Both the position numbers and the translations under genes were made by a program. DNA of 64,000 nucleotides from Acanthosoma haemorrhoidale (taxonomy: Eukaryota > Arthropoda > Insecta > Hemiptera > Acanthosomatidae), in assembly GCA_930367205.1 (NCBI GenBank), contig OV884011.1, positions 121,827,866 through 121,891,865 on the forward strand. Direction: 5' to 3'. Below, piece by piece: positions 34,301-47,027 of the stretch (positions are counted from its first letter, which is position 1; every line of letters begins with the position of its first letter). A model generated the notes under the pieces. That model did not search any database, was not told the DNA's origin, and saw nothing but the letters and a program-made list of their open reading frames with translations.

Positions 34301-35659
34301 TCGAGTCATAGATGTTTCATTTAACGAAAGCTTTGAATTTTTTTTTTGGGACCACCTCTAAATAAAATTTCGTTGCACATAGGGAGAATCCTTCAAGTGA
34401 CCATCTATCATTGAGATGTCTTTCCTCTTATTATGAAATTGATCATGTATTACTACTAGTGGCATTCTATTTCCACGAAAATAAATTGAAGTAATGCATA
34501 CCTTGTTGGTGCTATTGATTTATACTTAGGTCCTAAAAATCAAACTTTAATTGTGATTTATATTCTCTACTATTTTAAATGTGGAATTAGAGCATTCAGC
34601 AATCATCGATCTAACAGAAAGCAACATATTTCACATACTAACTTCTAAAATATTGAGCTAGGAGAATAAATATACCCGTATGATTTACAAGCACTATATA
34701 AAACGGTGATTCCGACTGACCTTTTTTATAATATCAATGAAAATCAACTGATTTATAAATGAATAATTCATTTTGCCAACATAAATAAACCGTTCAGAGA
34801 TGAATACATCATTGGGTTCCCCCCAGTGGTCAGTACACAGGAACACGTTTTGCATAATCACACCTTGAGCTGGAGAGATTTAAATTCTAGCAGTCAGAAG
34901 TACAAGGATCGGAGGTGTGTAAAGGAGATATAGGCTGTCAAAATAAATATGGCTCGGCCGTAGCATAAATTTCAATTGATCAGCTTTATCAATTGTCGCC
35001 CGGTTATGAGATGGCTACAGGGGACTTAATAACGATCCGGATTTACCTGATGTGGGCTCACACAAGACACAGGTGAGTTATCAACGGCCAATGGCCACGA
35101 CACCTCTATCCCCAGTCGCCAATTAGCGCGGCTGCCTCGTACCTATCGTATCGCCCCTACAAGAACTGTGTGTCTCTTCTGTCTAGGCGCTCTCCGACTC
35201 CGTACCTGTTCTCTTCGGCGATTATTTACCTTCTACGGCCTACGGGGGTAATAATGCTGCAGCAGCGCCGTAAAATATATTTACTGTCATTTACGGTTAC
35301 AATGAGAAGTGTCCTATCCCATAAATTACAGGATTAAAATTACAAAGATATAAAGATTACCGACTGGTGTTTCATGTCCACGTGATCCCCATTATGCTCT
35401 AGCCTCCAGATTACCGCTGTGCTGCCATTTGAAAGTCAACCTATGTATACCCGCCATAAGCGTACGTGGATTAAAGATATTACGACTTACCGGTGTGCGT
35501 TCGCGTGGAGAACAACGATTAAAATAGACGAAATAAATGACAATTAATAGCTTAACTATCAAATCATATACATAAACGAATTAAACAAATACATAAATCT
35601 GAAATATCTGGTATGCACGAGTAAAACTGAAAAATAGATTGTGAATTAAACGATTCTTA
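28354..35659. other. 7-kb noncoding AT-rich region with GC-richer islands
   Basis: No transposable element or convincing coding exon is recognised here. Islands of higher GC and more complex sequence stand out at about 30420-30760 (CCGGGCCGAGGGAGGCTGG), 33440-33680 (CAGGTCGGTCCCAGCTGAGG) and 34900-35520 (CCAATTAGCGCGGCTGCCTC). Between them the sequence is AT-rich, including 31430-31830, which is G/A-rich on the plus strand. ORFs at 30978-31446 are phenylalanine/isoleucine/tyrosine-rich products of AT-rich DNA, not genes. The pattern is like intronic or intergenic DNA with regulatory islands. Confidence 0.4.
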
Positions 35660-36444
35660 CTTTTATGACTAAAGACAAGAAATAAACAGACGCTTTGGAC
35701 AACTGTACAGACTACTTCGAAGGACAACCCATCTCTCAATAGCAAATAAACTACTTATTTACAAAGTTATACTTAAGCCAATCTGGACATACAGAATAGA
35801 GTTATGGGGGACAGCAAAAAAGTCGAACATTAAGCGCATCCAATCCTTTCAATCCAAAGTCCTGAGAACAATAGTAAATGCCCCTTATTACGTCAGCACA
35901 AAACCCTTCACAATGATCTGAATATACCCTATATTCTTGAACTCATCCCTGCCAAGTTCATAAAATTCCATAGTAACCTATCCAACCACCCTAATTCCCT
36001 AGCACAGTCATTGCACTGCACCACTCACCCCTATAATCCTCCTCGGAGATTAAAACGGCAGTGGCCTCGTGACCTGCTATAATTAAGTGTTAGTGGGAGT
36101 CCTGGCAATGGCCAGTATCTCTAATCATGTCCTGAGCGTCTGTGGCTCTCGCGCTCTTGGTTAGCCTCCGCTGGTTCTTATCCAGTGACGCGGCTGACGT
36201 AGGAGCGTGGAGGACTTCCCAAGACTCCGCTTCCTCCTTCGCATGCGAGGGAGGTGACAACAATGTGGACTTGGGCCTCTGGGCTGTTTGTAAATATTGT
36301 ATGAATGAGCGAGTGAATGATGAATTGTAAATATGGTATGAATGAGAACATTTATCTTAATTACTTATTGCCTATTAATTAAGGCAGATTGTAATTTCAT
36401 CTTAATAAAGTTGATATATATATATATATAAAGCTTTTATGACT
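35660..36444 (+). pseudogene. Jockey family A LINE 3' copy (35671-36433) with 11-bp target duplication
   Basis: A 5'-truncated copy starting in the ORF2 RQELNRRFGQLYRLLQRTSH region and running through the C-terminus, the long-form 3' UTR, AATAAAG and an (AT)n tail. The direct repeat CTTTTATGACT at 35660-35670 and 36434-36444 is the target duplication. Small indels break the frame (for example after the AISTKPFT region). Typical product of incomplete target-primed reverse transcription. Confidence 0.9.
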
Positions 36445-37994
36445 GCTGACTACAAACGCGTAATGTAACAAGAAAGGAAAATTGTTAGGGGATTTTTACG
36501 TATAACGTCATATTACTTAACGATTCTGCTACAAGTAAGTCTTTGAAATAAAAGGATGTTTATTTGCGCCACACGGCCAACTAAAATATTAATATAAACC
36601 TCATCTTGTTGTGAGTTCCTTGTCCTCAAGGTGTAAAAACAACCAAATGGTCACTTGCTAAAAAGAACATTTGATCGCAAGGCGTACAGGAATTTCCACA
36701 CAACGACCATGAATATGAAAAGGACTTGGCTCTAAAATCTGAAACTATATGGGCCCTGTCACTGAGAACAGTAAATTGCAGAATTGTCAAGTTCCCATCT
36801 CGGCCTCGAAAGGTTGAGGAAATTATTAATTTCCGCAGACTGACATTCTAGTCTATTGTTAGAAAGTCTACCAGGTACTCATCATATTCTTAATAAGATG
36901 TATTTTTGTCCTATTAATTTTAATTTATATTAATTTGGCAATTGGAATAAAAATAAATACATTAGGCTTCTTTTGTTGGAAAACAAATTTACCTTGATAA
37001 TGAAATTTTTGGGCGTGAGTTTATTAAACATTTTTGTTTGTAGTAACGCCTTCTGGGTGAAGGGATGTGACATCACAATTAAAATTGAGGTAGGTGGTAA
37101 TGTGAATGTGTGAACCGGACTGTATATAAAATTAAGACAAAGATGGTAATTATAGTGGAAATTAGTAACATGAAATTTTAATTAATAATGTATGTTAAAA
37201 AATAAAAGAAGATAAAATAAACATCTTTTTTGGGACATCAACCCAAAAATCAATTGCATGGGCCAAATGATGTCTCAAATCCACAATGTGTTCAGGTGCA
37301 GAAGACACTGAGGTGGAGCCGAAGCAGCCATCCTCACTAGGGCACACTGATTAACGCGGTGTGAAGTTGGAAGAGGTGGCCGGCCAGGTGTCCCAAATAA
37401 AATATTCAATTCTGTTGGAAGGATAGCGGCCGTTCTTATGGCTCAATCTTTTTCCTGTTCCATAAATACCCGCCTGATTAATGGCGTCCATAAATAATGT
37501 CCCGATAATCCGACAGTACAAATATTACATCTCCTCCGTACCAGTATAACGCTTAATCATCTATACAAGTCTCTTGCGGTGAACACACAACATATCTTTA
37601 TATGTTTGAGGTTAAGTATTCACTAATTATTTAGTTGTCACAAGTGGTAATCAAACATTACATAGTGGCTGTAAGATATATATATATATATATCAGTTAG
37701 GCACTATTTAACTTACCAAAAACCACAAAAGTTTATAATATTCATCTATATGACTAAGTTAAAATGATATGACGGTCCGTTTTAACGGTGATTCAAGTCT
37801 AAGTCTTCAGGTTTCAAGTCTCATTTCTCTAATCATTTTACAACAAAATAGAAAGTGTGTGGCACAGTAAGACCTTTCAAACTTGCTAACTTCACCCAAC
37901 TTGTCACTTCGTCTCAAAATGATGATATATGAATGTGTCCTCCGGCCAGCTCTGGTGAACGGTACCCCGCTATTTACCCACTTGACTGACAATA
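36445..37994. other. Spacer with GC-richer island at about 37230-37580
   Basis: Mostly AT-rich. The island includes GTGAAGTTGGAAGAGGTGGC and GGATAGCGGCCGTTCTTATGG. An (AT)n microsatellite is at 37677-37694. The 61-residue minus frame at 37807-37992 has no known motif. Confidence 0.35.
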
Positions 37995-38240
37995 CAGCTA
38001 AAAGTCTCTAGCAATTCTAGAATGGGATAATGAAAAAAGACCTCTCTCGAGAGGTTAAAGAACGCCGACCTGCACCCGTTGCAGTTTTTTGACTCGTTGC
38101 AGTACCTAACAAACCCAGTGTTTAGCTCTATGACCCCATTCCCGTATCGATGGTAATGGCTGTCGAGGAAAATTAGTTGTTAGATGTAAATTAGTTTTAA
38201 GTTTTATGATTCATAAGGTGAGCCACATCACCTACAAACT
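37995..38240 (+). pseudogene. Jockey family C LINE 3' fragment, second copy
   Basis: Aligns with 9984-10285 on the same strand: CTCTCGAGAGGTTAAAGAACG, GACCTGCACCCGTTGC, then after a 47-bp deletion GTTTTTTGACTCGTTGCAG and CCCAGTGTTTA. It ends in the hairpin AGGTGAGCCACATCACCT. Same C-terminal ORF2 content with extra stops. Confidence 0.7.
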
Positions 38241-39832
38241 TTGTGTAGTACCAGAACATATTCCATGAGCATATCATTGTAAAATATTAATATTATTTGG
38301 TAATAGAAATTATATAAAATTTAGGCAACCACAGTACATATAAATACGCTGTATAATTAAAATTGATTCATTACTTTTTAATATTTATTTAAATTGCATA
38401 ATTAATTTTGTAACAAGGGGATATGGGACCGGGAGGACCGTCGATTCCAGCCTAGTGATAACCAGCAAGTTTCTTACCACTATTTACCAACTACACTGGC
38501 AACCTCACACAATAAAGGATGTTTAGGCCACAGCCGATAATTCTGACATTTAACGATAATTGTTATGAACAGAATTAATTTATTTGCTAGTATAATTAGG
38601 TTGATTCAAGGGAGTGAGTTTTTGGTTGAAAACAATAAGCACAGAGTTTTTTTGGACCGGATCTGGTGCTGTGCCATAGAGAATACCCATTTTGGACCTT
38701 CGAAAAAACTACTTTTAGTATGGTACGGTTATGTGGGCTATGTGGACAATAAATAGCAGATTTGTGGATCTAAGGCAGAGCTGTTTAGAATTCGTCAAAG
38801 CAACACGTCGTGTACCCTCAGCTTTGTAACGTCAAATAAAACCTTTACCCAAATTGTCATACCTCTATGTGAAAATACTACTGCGCAATTTTAAAATTAT
38901 CCCACTTAAAACATTATATTATTACTACATCTCTTCCAATCTAACAGCTCATTGTATATTGCAAACAATTTTGATGACTGTATTAATGACTTTTAGTAAT
39001 TGTGCTCCAGTAAAATCACAACACATGATTCAGATTAATTATCAGGAAAAAATACCTATAATTTAATAATCTGTCCAATATTATAGGAAAACCTTTATAT
39101 TTTAATTAGAATTATTGACTATTTAGTACTTTCCACGGAGGTACTTTTATTTTTTTTCAAGGAATCGAAGGTAACTATCATCCAAAATATCACCCTTCTA
39201 CAAAAAATACGCTTAGAATAAAACTTGTGAACACATCAACAATAAAAGTTTGTTGATCTTTGTGATTGGAGTTTAAAAATAAAGAAAGCATATAGTTCAT
39301 ACCATTGATCACGAAGTGCACAATAATTAGATATTCCATTAAATATGTTTTCTCTTTCTTTCCTAAATAATCTATTAATGAGAGTTAACTATGTTTTATG
39401 AAGATGGATGGTATTTTGCATCAACGAGCCAAATTTCATGATTTCAATAGCCCTACATAAATAAAGATTCGTAGCCCTCAACACCGTTCAAACTTAGTAA
39501 TAGCTGGTAGAAGGATTTATGGGTTTTTGTCGCCGAACTAAGCCGCTGATGTACCCATTTTAGTAGTGGTTTATCAATGATGAAAGTGAATGAATGGCGT
39601 GCCCTTCAGGTTTTCATTTGTTCTTTGTCTACAATGTTAATGGGTCTTGCGTTAGGGTTACCTCTGAACCCCATGAAGATATAAATATCGGATGTCGACT
39701 GGACTAGCCCTAGTAGGTAAGGGGGTCTGGACGGAAACCAGAAGATCCGATGTTTGAAACCCTGCCTCCTCGCTATATATTCTGTTCAACCAATGATTAT
39801 TAGTTTGATTATATACCATAAGTAATAAATGT
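38241..39832. other. AT-rich spacer, nothing recognised
   Basis: No repeats or genes could be assigned. Short open frames at 38565-38756 and 38854-39066 lack motifs and have AT-driven composition. Confidence 0.35.
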
Positions 39833-40045
39833 ACCGTAACAATCAACCTCCACCGAGGATTCCCACACTCCTTACTCCTCTCAGACCACCTTCAAGCAGG
39901 TCCTCCTAGTACAAGGATCCGATCACCCTAAATATTTTATATTTCTCCCTCATCTGAAAATTCTAACTAGAGAGCTTAGAAAAAAAAAATATCCCTTTAT
40001 TTTCCCCTCATCCTTAATCTTATAATTAGAGAGCTAAGAAAAAAA
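39833..40045 (+). repeat. Dispersed repeat G with A-rich, duplicated tail
   Basis: From GTACCGTAACAATCAACCTC onward this is almost identical to 52487-52645 for about 150 bp, including CCACCTTCAAGCAGGTCCTC and CTAACTAGAGAGCTTAGA, then an A-run. Here the tail module (CCCTCATC...AGAGAGCTAAGA, A-run) appears twice (about 39948-39990 and 40005-40050). Poly(A)-ended, variably 5'-truncated copies point to a LINE 3' end or SINE. Confidence 0.75.
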
Positions 40046-41425
40046 AAATAGAAAAAAAAATAATAATAATAATTATATATGTACATATATAATATAAGTA
40101 GGTATGAGTAACCAGGACTTCCAGCCTCAGAACTCTAAAACTTTCGTTTAGAAACAAAATCCGTTTATTGCCATACCTAAAAATTGTAACCAAAGTATAA
40201 AACATCATACTCCGAATTGTAGATAAGAATTATATATTCTTTAATTTAATTACGGTTTAATAACTCAAAGCCTCTACTTATATATGAATTCTAATTATTC
40301 TCAGACTTTTAAACCATTCTTGTAAACATTTAAATTATCAATGAAAATACCTGAACTCGCCGTAACAAATTTTCACGATTGACAATGAACTTTAATCTAA
40401 AATGTGAAGATAGAATTCTGGATATCGCTAGTATAAAGAGTTGTTACTAAAGTGAAGGTACGTTGCTTTCTAATTGGATGGAGTTTGATGGATCACTCAT
40501 AACGAAGTCGTCTTCTATTATACTGCACTCCTGTCATTCCAATGAGGGAGAATTCGATTTATTTCATAGCGGTTCGTGTTGAGCATTCCAAGCACCATTT
40601 CACCAATAAGTCAAAATTTGAGTCTCAGATGAAATACACAAATGCAGTTAATATTGTAATAAATTTATACAAATTTTTTTTTTTTTAATCACTACGTTGT
40701 CTATATATTTACGCCCTTATGTTCTCCCGGCAATGGCTGAAAGGAACATTCTACCATGAATCACTCGATTGTATTTGAGAACACCAATAAAATCTATTTG
40801 CATCTAGTGGTTCGAACCATCAACCCTTATATCATAAAACAGTGACACTCAGCAACCACTCCACCTCCGTTTGAATTTTATGAAACCATTAAAAGTCATC
40901 ATTTTAAAAACGAATAAATTAATAGCAGAGAAATTGATTAATATGTCAGTCAAAAAAAATATATGCATGATCATGCAACAATAATATGTTGCATTCAAAT
41001 ATTTTCCTATCGCTAAAAAAATATTTTTATTATTATTTCGGCAGTCTGTTTTTGTTATGTGATCGACCTAAGATTACATAGATATACTTATCAATATTCT
41101 GTACTGGTGCCATACTTCTTGGTTGAAACATATGATCAAAAAGATTGTTTAAAAAAACGAAACGTTTGACAGAGTGTGGCCTCTATCAAGTAACAAGCTT
41201 CCTACAGTATATTTGCCTGAGCTCAATTCAAATCTCAGAAGGTTTTAAAAAAAAAAACAATGTTGCATAGTGTATCCATGTAATGTGGATAATGGACGAA
41301 AATCATTAACCACTAGTTATTTTCAAATAAACATTCTTATTAATTAATTTAAACTTAAAACAACAATGGTATAATAATGTGCACTATACATATATTGTAT
41401 AAATATAATAGATAAATCTCTGTAT
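40046..41425. other. AT-rich spacer, nothing recognised
   Basis: A TAATAATAATAAT tract and other low-complexity runs. No genes or element boundaries seen. Confidence 0.4.
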
Positions 41426-42970
41426 CTTCACTAACAAAAGAAATGCTATAGTTAGACCACCCTATATAGGGGGGACACAGGTAAGCATTTGTAGTGAGGT
41501 AAAGCATCTAGGGGTTACTCTGGATAGAAAATTGGACTGGTCTAAACACATCAGGAATACTACTATGAAGGCACTTCGATGCCTCTATGCATGTAAAAGG
41601 GCTGTGGGTAGGACCTGGGGACTACAACCCAGAATGTTATTCTGGCTATATACCGCAGCAGTTAGACCAATGGTGCTCTATGCCTCTATGGTGTGGTGGC
41701 ACAGAGGTATTATTAGTAAAAATAGAACTTTGCTTGGCAAATTACAGAGGCTTTCATGTCTCATGATCACTGGTGCCATGAGTACAACTCCTACTGCTGC
41801 AATGGAAGTCTTATTGAACTTGAATCCACTGCACATAGAAGTAGAAGCGCAAGCCTTGAACGTGGCTTACAGACTTGCGAAATCAGGAACAAGATCCAAA
41901 GTCATGACTCACATGTGACATGGGAACTTGTTCAGAAGAATTGATGAGGACGAGGTGCTGTCAATGCACTCTGACCTACAAGTTAAGAAACACACAGACG
42001 TTTTATACTGTGCGGAAAACACAAAGACCAAACCACATAAACTGTGTAATGGGATTAATTGCTATACAGACGGCTCACTAACAGAAAACGGATCAGGGGC
42101 CGGCATATGGAGGAAAGATAAACCAGAATCTGGGATTTCTATTCCTTTAGGTAGACACACCTCGGTCTTTCAGGCCGAAGTGATGGCGATCAATGTCTGT
42201 ACCCAAACCTTAATTGGGGAGGGTGTAAGAAACAGACTGATCACAATTTTCACGGATAGCCAGGCAGCCATTGGCGCCCTGAGAAGCTATACGACCAGAT
42301 CTTATTTGGTTGAGGAGTGTAAAAACAACTTAAACACACTCTCGCTAGCCAATAAGGTTAGAATCGACTGGGTGCCAGGACACACAGGCATCACAGGCAA
42401 TGAGAAGGCAGATGGCCTTTCAAGGGTGGGCTCAGAACAGACACCTCTTGCACCTGAACCCATATGTGGTATCAGCCTCAGCTACGCTAAAAGGCGTATA
42501 AAATTAGCTTTAGAGGACAAGGCAAGACTTTCTTGGAGAGAAACTAAGAAACAGGAACACTCGAAACTGTTTCTTAATGGACCCTGTAAGAGAAGAAGCT
42601 CAGCACTTCTATCAATGGACAGGTGGACACTCAAAAGTGTGACAGGACTCTATACAGGTCACTGTCGGTTAAATAAACACCTCTTTAATTTGGGGATAGT
42701 GGGATCACCAATCTGCAGATTCTGCAAGAAAGAGGGAGAAACGGCACGTCATATAATATGTGAGTGTGATAACTTAGCTAGAAGGCGATACCTTCACTTT
42801 GGTAGTGATCGCATTGTAGACCCCAAACTATGTGAACTGATCGATCCATTCAGTATCCTCAGATTTGCAAAGGCCGTGGGCCTGTCACATATATAGGACA
42901 GGGACATGGACGGCGCACAATAGGTCTCACTGAGGCCGCGGTGCACAAATGCCGGAACAAATAATAATAA
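41426..42970 (+). pseudogene. RNase H-bearing LINE, ORF2 C-terminal half, one in-frame stop
   Basis: A 5'-truncated non-LTR element of the I/Loa/R1 side of the Jockey-like superfamily. It begins near FTNKRNAIVRPP, runs through SEVKHLGVTLDRKLDW and the RT thumb, then an RNase H domain (41928-42896) with all four acidic residues visible: YTDGS, QAEVMAI, FTDSQAA and NEKADGLS. A C-terminal zinc-like CRFCKKEGETARHIICEC follows. The only break in about 1.45 kb is a TGA at 41916-41918 in the same frame, consistent with a CGA-to-TGA change. The tail is CAAATAATAATAATAC, a (TAA)n end typical of these clades. A recent insertion. Confidence 0.88.
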
Positions 42971-43190
42971 TACATATATTGTAATATAGTATGGAATACA
43001 TATATAATATAATATTAATAATACAGTAGGTAATAAAATTAGGAATAATAATATAAAAATAATATAATAAAAATAAAATAGTAGTAATGATATAGTATAG
43101 TCAATTATAATAATAGTAATATAATATCGCAATGGTACAATAATATATCTATAATAATCTTTTATAATATTCTATGGAATTTTACAACAA
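42971..43190. other. AT-only low-complexity stretch
   Basis: Almost pure A/T sequence downstream of the LINE (TAATAATA, ATATAATA runs). The tail of the LINE may extend into it. Confidence 0.5.
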
Positions 43191-43195
43191 TTTCT

Positions 43196-43890
43196 TTATT
43201 CGAAAACTGAATCGTTCGTGAATTTAGTAGAATGTGAACTTATGTTAAAATCAATGTCTATTTGATAGTCAATGTCATCCTCTGTTATATATTCATCAAT
43301 GCATGGATTAATTTTGCTTTGCCTTTTTTCACTTTTGTTGCACAAAGCAAGCTCTCGATCAGATGTCAGAAGGAGCATTGTTATATCTTTATTTAGGTTG
43401 ATACGCGAAGTATTTCTGGCATTATTTTCATGGATACGCCGAATATCCTTATACCTAGACTCCAAGCTTTTTCTGACATAGGGCCTTGAGTATTTTGAAC
43501 GAAATCACGTCGGGACTATGAATTAACAATTTATGCAATGATCCAGGCTATTATATGCCAGTTGTGATTGTTTTAATATACATCTTTTGTTTTGTTTATT
43601 AATATTTTTAAGTTATTCAAATTTGAAATCAGCTCAACGTTATTTCCAGTAATTGAGACGCTTAAAGTATCGTTTCAAATAAAAACCTTGGAGCGTTATT
43701 AACGTCGTTACTTGACCCAAAAGCAGCTTTTGGTTTATTCACTATTATACCTAATTTTCCTTCAAGCCCTTTTTGGATGAAAGCTTTTCTTTCTGTAAAC
43801 AAGTTTTTACATTCTTCCCCACTTACTTCCCATTTATTAAAGTCTAAGCGGCAGGATATATGTAACAAACATTCAAATGATCTCGTCCAA
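43196..43890 (-). pseudogene. Degenerate copy of an uncharacterised arthropod protein family (copy 1)
   Basis: On the minus strand, in order: LDFNKWEVSGEECKNLF and KLGIIVNKPKAAFGSSND (43868-43662), a damaged middle with NVELISNLN and PGSLHKLLIHSPDVI (about 43650-43500), then RYKDIRRIHENNARNTSRI, MLLLTSDRELAL and PCIDEYITEDD (43465-43196). The modules recur in the same order in the plus-strand copy at 57017-57650. From memory, similar proteins of unassigned function occur in several insect genomes in multiple copies; that is unverified. Frameshifts and stops show this copy is dead. Confidence 0.55.
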
Positions 43891-46097
43891 CAATGTAACG
43901 ATGATAAACCAAAATTGATTGAACCGGCAAATTAAATTACTATATACTTACATTACACTTTTGTTGACCAAAACAAAAATATTGTTTATTGTTTTTTTAC
44001 AATTAATCGATTAAGAATAATGTCCTAATGTCTTGAGGGTTAAAAATGAAATATAAAAATTCAGGTCTTTGTTACACTGTGCACTGGTTGTAAAAGTACT
44101 GGATTCTTCTTCATGCAAGAAATTCTGATATTTTTTAAAAAATGATTTTTGGGAGCTAAGAACAGAATCCCCTGTTATGTCTCATCAGCTGGTTACCACA
44201 GGGTTTTTTTTATCAATAATTCAGATATTTACTATTTTGTTAATTTTTAATGAGGTAATTTTCAGTTGTCTAAGTAGTTTCTTTATTAAAATTTATAAGC
44301 TTTAATTTGTCGCTACATATTTGTTTAAAAAAAAAAAATTTATCGTCAGAAACGTGCTAGGCGTCCACGGAAATTGTTGCTATTCCTTTCTTAAAGTATA
44401 TAAATGTCCTGGGGAAAACTATCGTGTCAATTATCTACTCCATTCGGTACGGTGACTTTTTTCAACTAGGAAATGAAAATGTCCGAACATATATTTGAGT
44501 CTGAAGCACTATCATTAGGAGTGGGAGAAGAAGATTTGCACGGTGTAAGTAAGCGGGAGAGGTAACGGTCCCCTGAGGAACCCCTATCCTCAGTTGAAGA
44601 TCACGAGTCCCCCGTCGTGAGCCCACAGCCCGGCTAATGCCAGTGCACTGCACGGAGGGATCCTACTTACACATAAAGCGATAGTCATTACTGCACCAGT
44701 ACTGTACCGTGTCTTCTACTTTCCATTCCACACCTACTTACGGATTCAATACATAAATGCATGGCAATAGACGGTTGATATATCTCACTTGTGTGCTGAG
44801 TTGAAAAACTGCTTTGTATGAATCTAAATGAAAAACTGTAGTTCTTTTCAGCCATACAATCTCCACTCAATAGGCGTAAATAAATATGAAGGGAAAACCC
44901 AATATTCCAAAACTTTATTTTAAAAAAATTATTCAGATTACATTTAGATTTCTTGTGTAATTGATCAGTAAAAATTTAGCAAAAAGCTTTTGAAAGTTAT
45001 TTTTTAATTTTATTTAAAAAATGGGTTAGACAGTCGAGCAAGTAAGTAGCCAATGTTGTTGTTTTAGTGGAAGAGGGCCGAAATGCCAGTGCATTGGTTT
45101 ACCTACAAACACTGTCTTACGGTGATGGTTACCGTAAGACAGATTTGTGCGATCGCAAACCTGGGTTTGCTGGGGATGATCAGGTTGACCGTGAGTGACA
45201 GAGCCAAGAGATGACCGGTTTATTGTACTACACATGCTTCCGAATCGGTTTTCAACTGAGACTGCTCAACTTCTTCGTACTACTCAGGGTTGTTAGCAGA
45301 AGACTTGCTGGGGTGAATTTAAACCTTGAAAGGCCAGAATCAGGGTCATTCTTGACCAGAGAACATCGTTATACGTTAAATATTAATTAAAAAAGAATTT
45401 AAATCCGAAATAATTCGATTAGGAAGAAAATATTTAAATTTTTCTATACTCACCACTTTTTTTTGTTGGTGCATGTGCTCCATGTACACCAGCTAAGATG
45501 AACGGATTTTCTTGATAGTCACCTGACTGAAAGCACAGCTCTCGGGCTACTCATACCCCTACACTTTTATAATGGGGCACTTTAAAACTTGGACTGACAT
45601 TCAAAAATAGGAAGCGTGTTGAGCTACCGTCGTCAACGCTTCAGCTCTAAAGTTCCCCACTGTTGAACCGTAAGATGTCCTAATCCAACTTGTATACTTT
45701 TTTAACTAACTGTCATACCAGGTTTCAATCAGCCTTTATTTAAATGCGTTAGAAGTAGTCCACATCAAATCCACTCTTACTAGTTCAGCCATTCCGTTCT
45801 CAGGATATCTATGACTTTAACTCATGTCCGTTGAGTGTTAGCTGAAGCCACAAACAATCGTGCTTACTAGTGTCCGAAATCGTACTGCTTTTAAACTAGT
45901 ATTTACTTTACGTATGTCATTCTTTGCCAAATTTTGGATTGGAATGTGCTTCTCATGAAAAAAGATTTGAAATGTAAAAATTACGGAATTGTTTATTGGC
46001 GACGTCACCAAATACTACGTCTGCATCAGGCATTTACGACAGATGGTCTGAGTGTGATAGCAAGACGTGAGTTCATGCATCTTAGGGACTTACGATC
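43891..46097. other. Spacer with a perfect 12-bp hairpin and a possible RT scrap
   Basis: At 44462-44653 the minus strand has LQLRIGVPQGTVTSP, which resembles the GVPQG motif of a LINE reverse transcriptase, but the flanks are not convincing. At 45112-45142 there is a perfect 12-bp stem with a 7-nt loop. Around 45520-45910 the sequence is more balanced in composition, with no recognised content. Confidence 0.35.
45112..45142. other. Perfect inverted repeat (hairpin)
   Basis: CTGTCTTACGGT, loop GATGGTT, ACCGTAAGACAG. A 12-bp perfect stem with a 7-nt loop; no flanking T-run or box motif identifies a known RNA class. Confidence 0.8.
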
Positions 46098-47027
46098 AGT
46101 TCCCTTCGCATCCCTAAAAACATCCCAAGACCTAGATGATGTAATTACATTATTTCACTACCCTGGTCCAGAGGTCGGCTTGGGAGGCATCGTCATACAA
46201 AAATTCACAATCAACATCCTTTAGCTCAGTATCTCAAAGACCTAATCCAATCCTAACGCAGCTCCAGAACAGCTTGCCAAAGATCCCAACATCCTGCTGA
46301 TCGCCGCTCGTACAATCAGTACTGCCGATTGGTAAAGCGGCGATTGGCATCCTTCCGTTCCGATTCTTTCAATTCCTACCTCTCCTCTCTGTCTACCAGG
46401 GATAACTCCTTGTGGAATGTAACCAAAAAAATCCTAAAGTATCAACCTGTTTCACATCCACTCCGTCGTGATGATGGGTCCTGGGCGGCTTCGGATGGGG
46501 ATAGGTCGGAGGAATTTGCTCTGCATCTCACCCATACTTTCACACCTCACCTTTCTCATCAAAGCCATACTCACAGCACAACTGTGAAAGATTTCCTCAC
46601 TTCACCTATTCCTCTCTCTCTTCCACCAAAAGCCGTTAATCCCTCTGAGGTCCCCCTGGTTAATTAAAGAGGTTAATCCCCCTGAAAAACTTACCTTACA
46701 GAAAATCCCCTGGATATGATCTACTTACTCCTGGGACCCATCCTCTATAACCTATACACCGCCGATGTCCCCTCTAACCCCAATACCTTCTTGGCCACAT
46801 TTGGAGATGACACTGCAGTCATCCCACTCAGAGCCCGATATAGCGTCCCATAACCTTCAAAAAAACCTTGATGAGATCGAGCATTGGTGCAACCAATGGC
46901 GGATTAAAGTTTACAGACTACTTCGAAGGACATCCCATCTCTCAATAGAAAATAAACTCCTAATTTACAAAGTTATACCTAAGCCAATCTGGATATACAA
47001 AATAGAGCTATGGGGGCAGCCAAAGGA
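46098..47027 (+). pseudogene. Jockey family A LINE copy with internal deletions
   Basis: The plus strand matches ORF2 from the LKTSQDLDD region through VKRRLASFRSDSFNSYLSS and SLPPKAVNPSEV. It then skips most of the RT fingers and palm to LGPILYNLYTADVPS and the FADD region (here FGDD in part), skips again from WCNQWRIKV to YRLLRRTSHLSIENKLLIY, and stops at ELWGQPKE. There is no 3' UTR. The 46329-46667 segment is open for 112 codons and retains high similarity to the intact copy. Confidence 0.88.
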
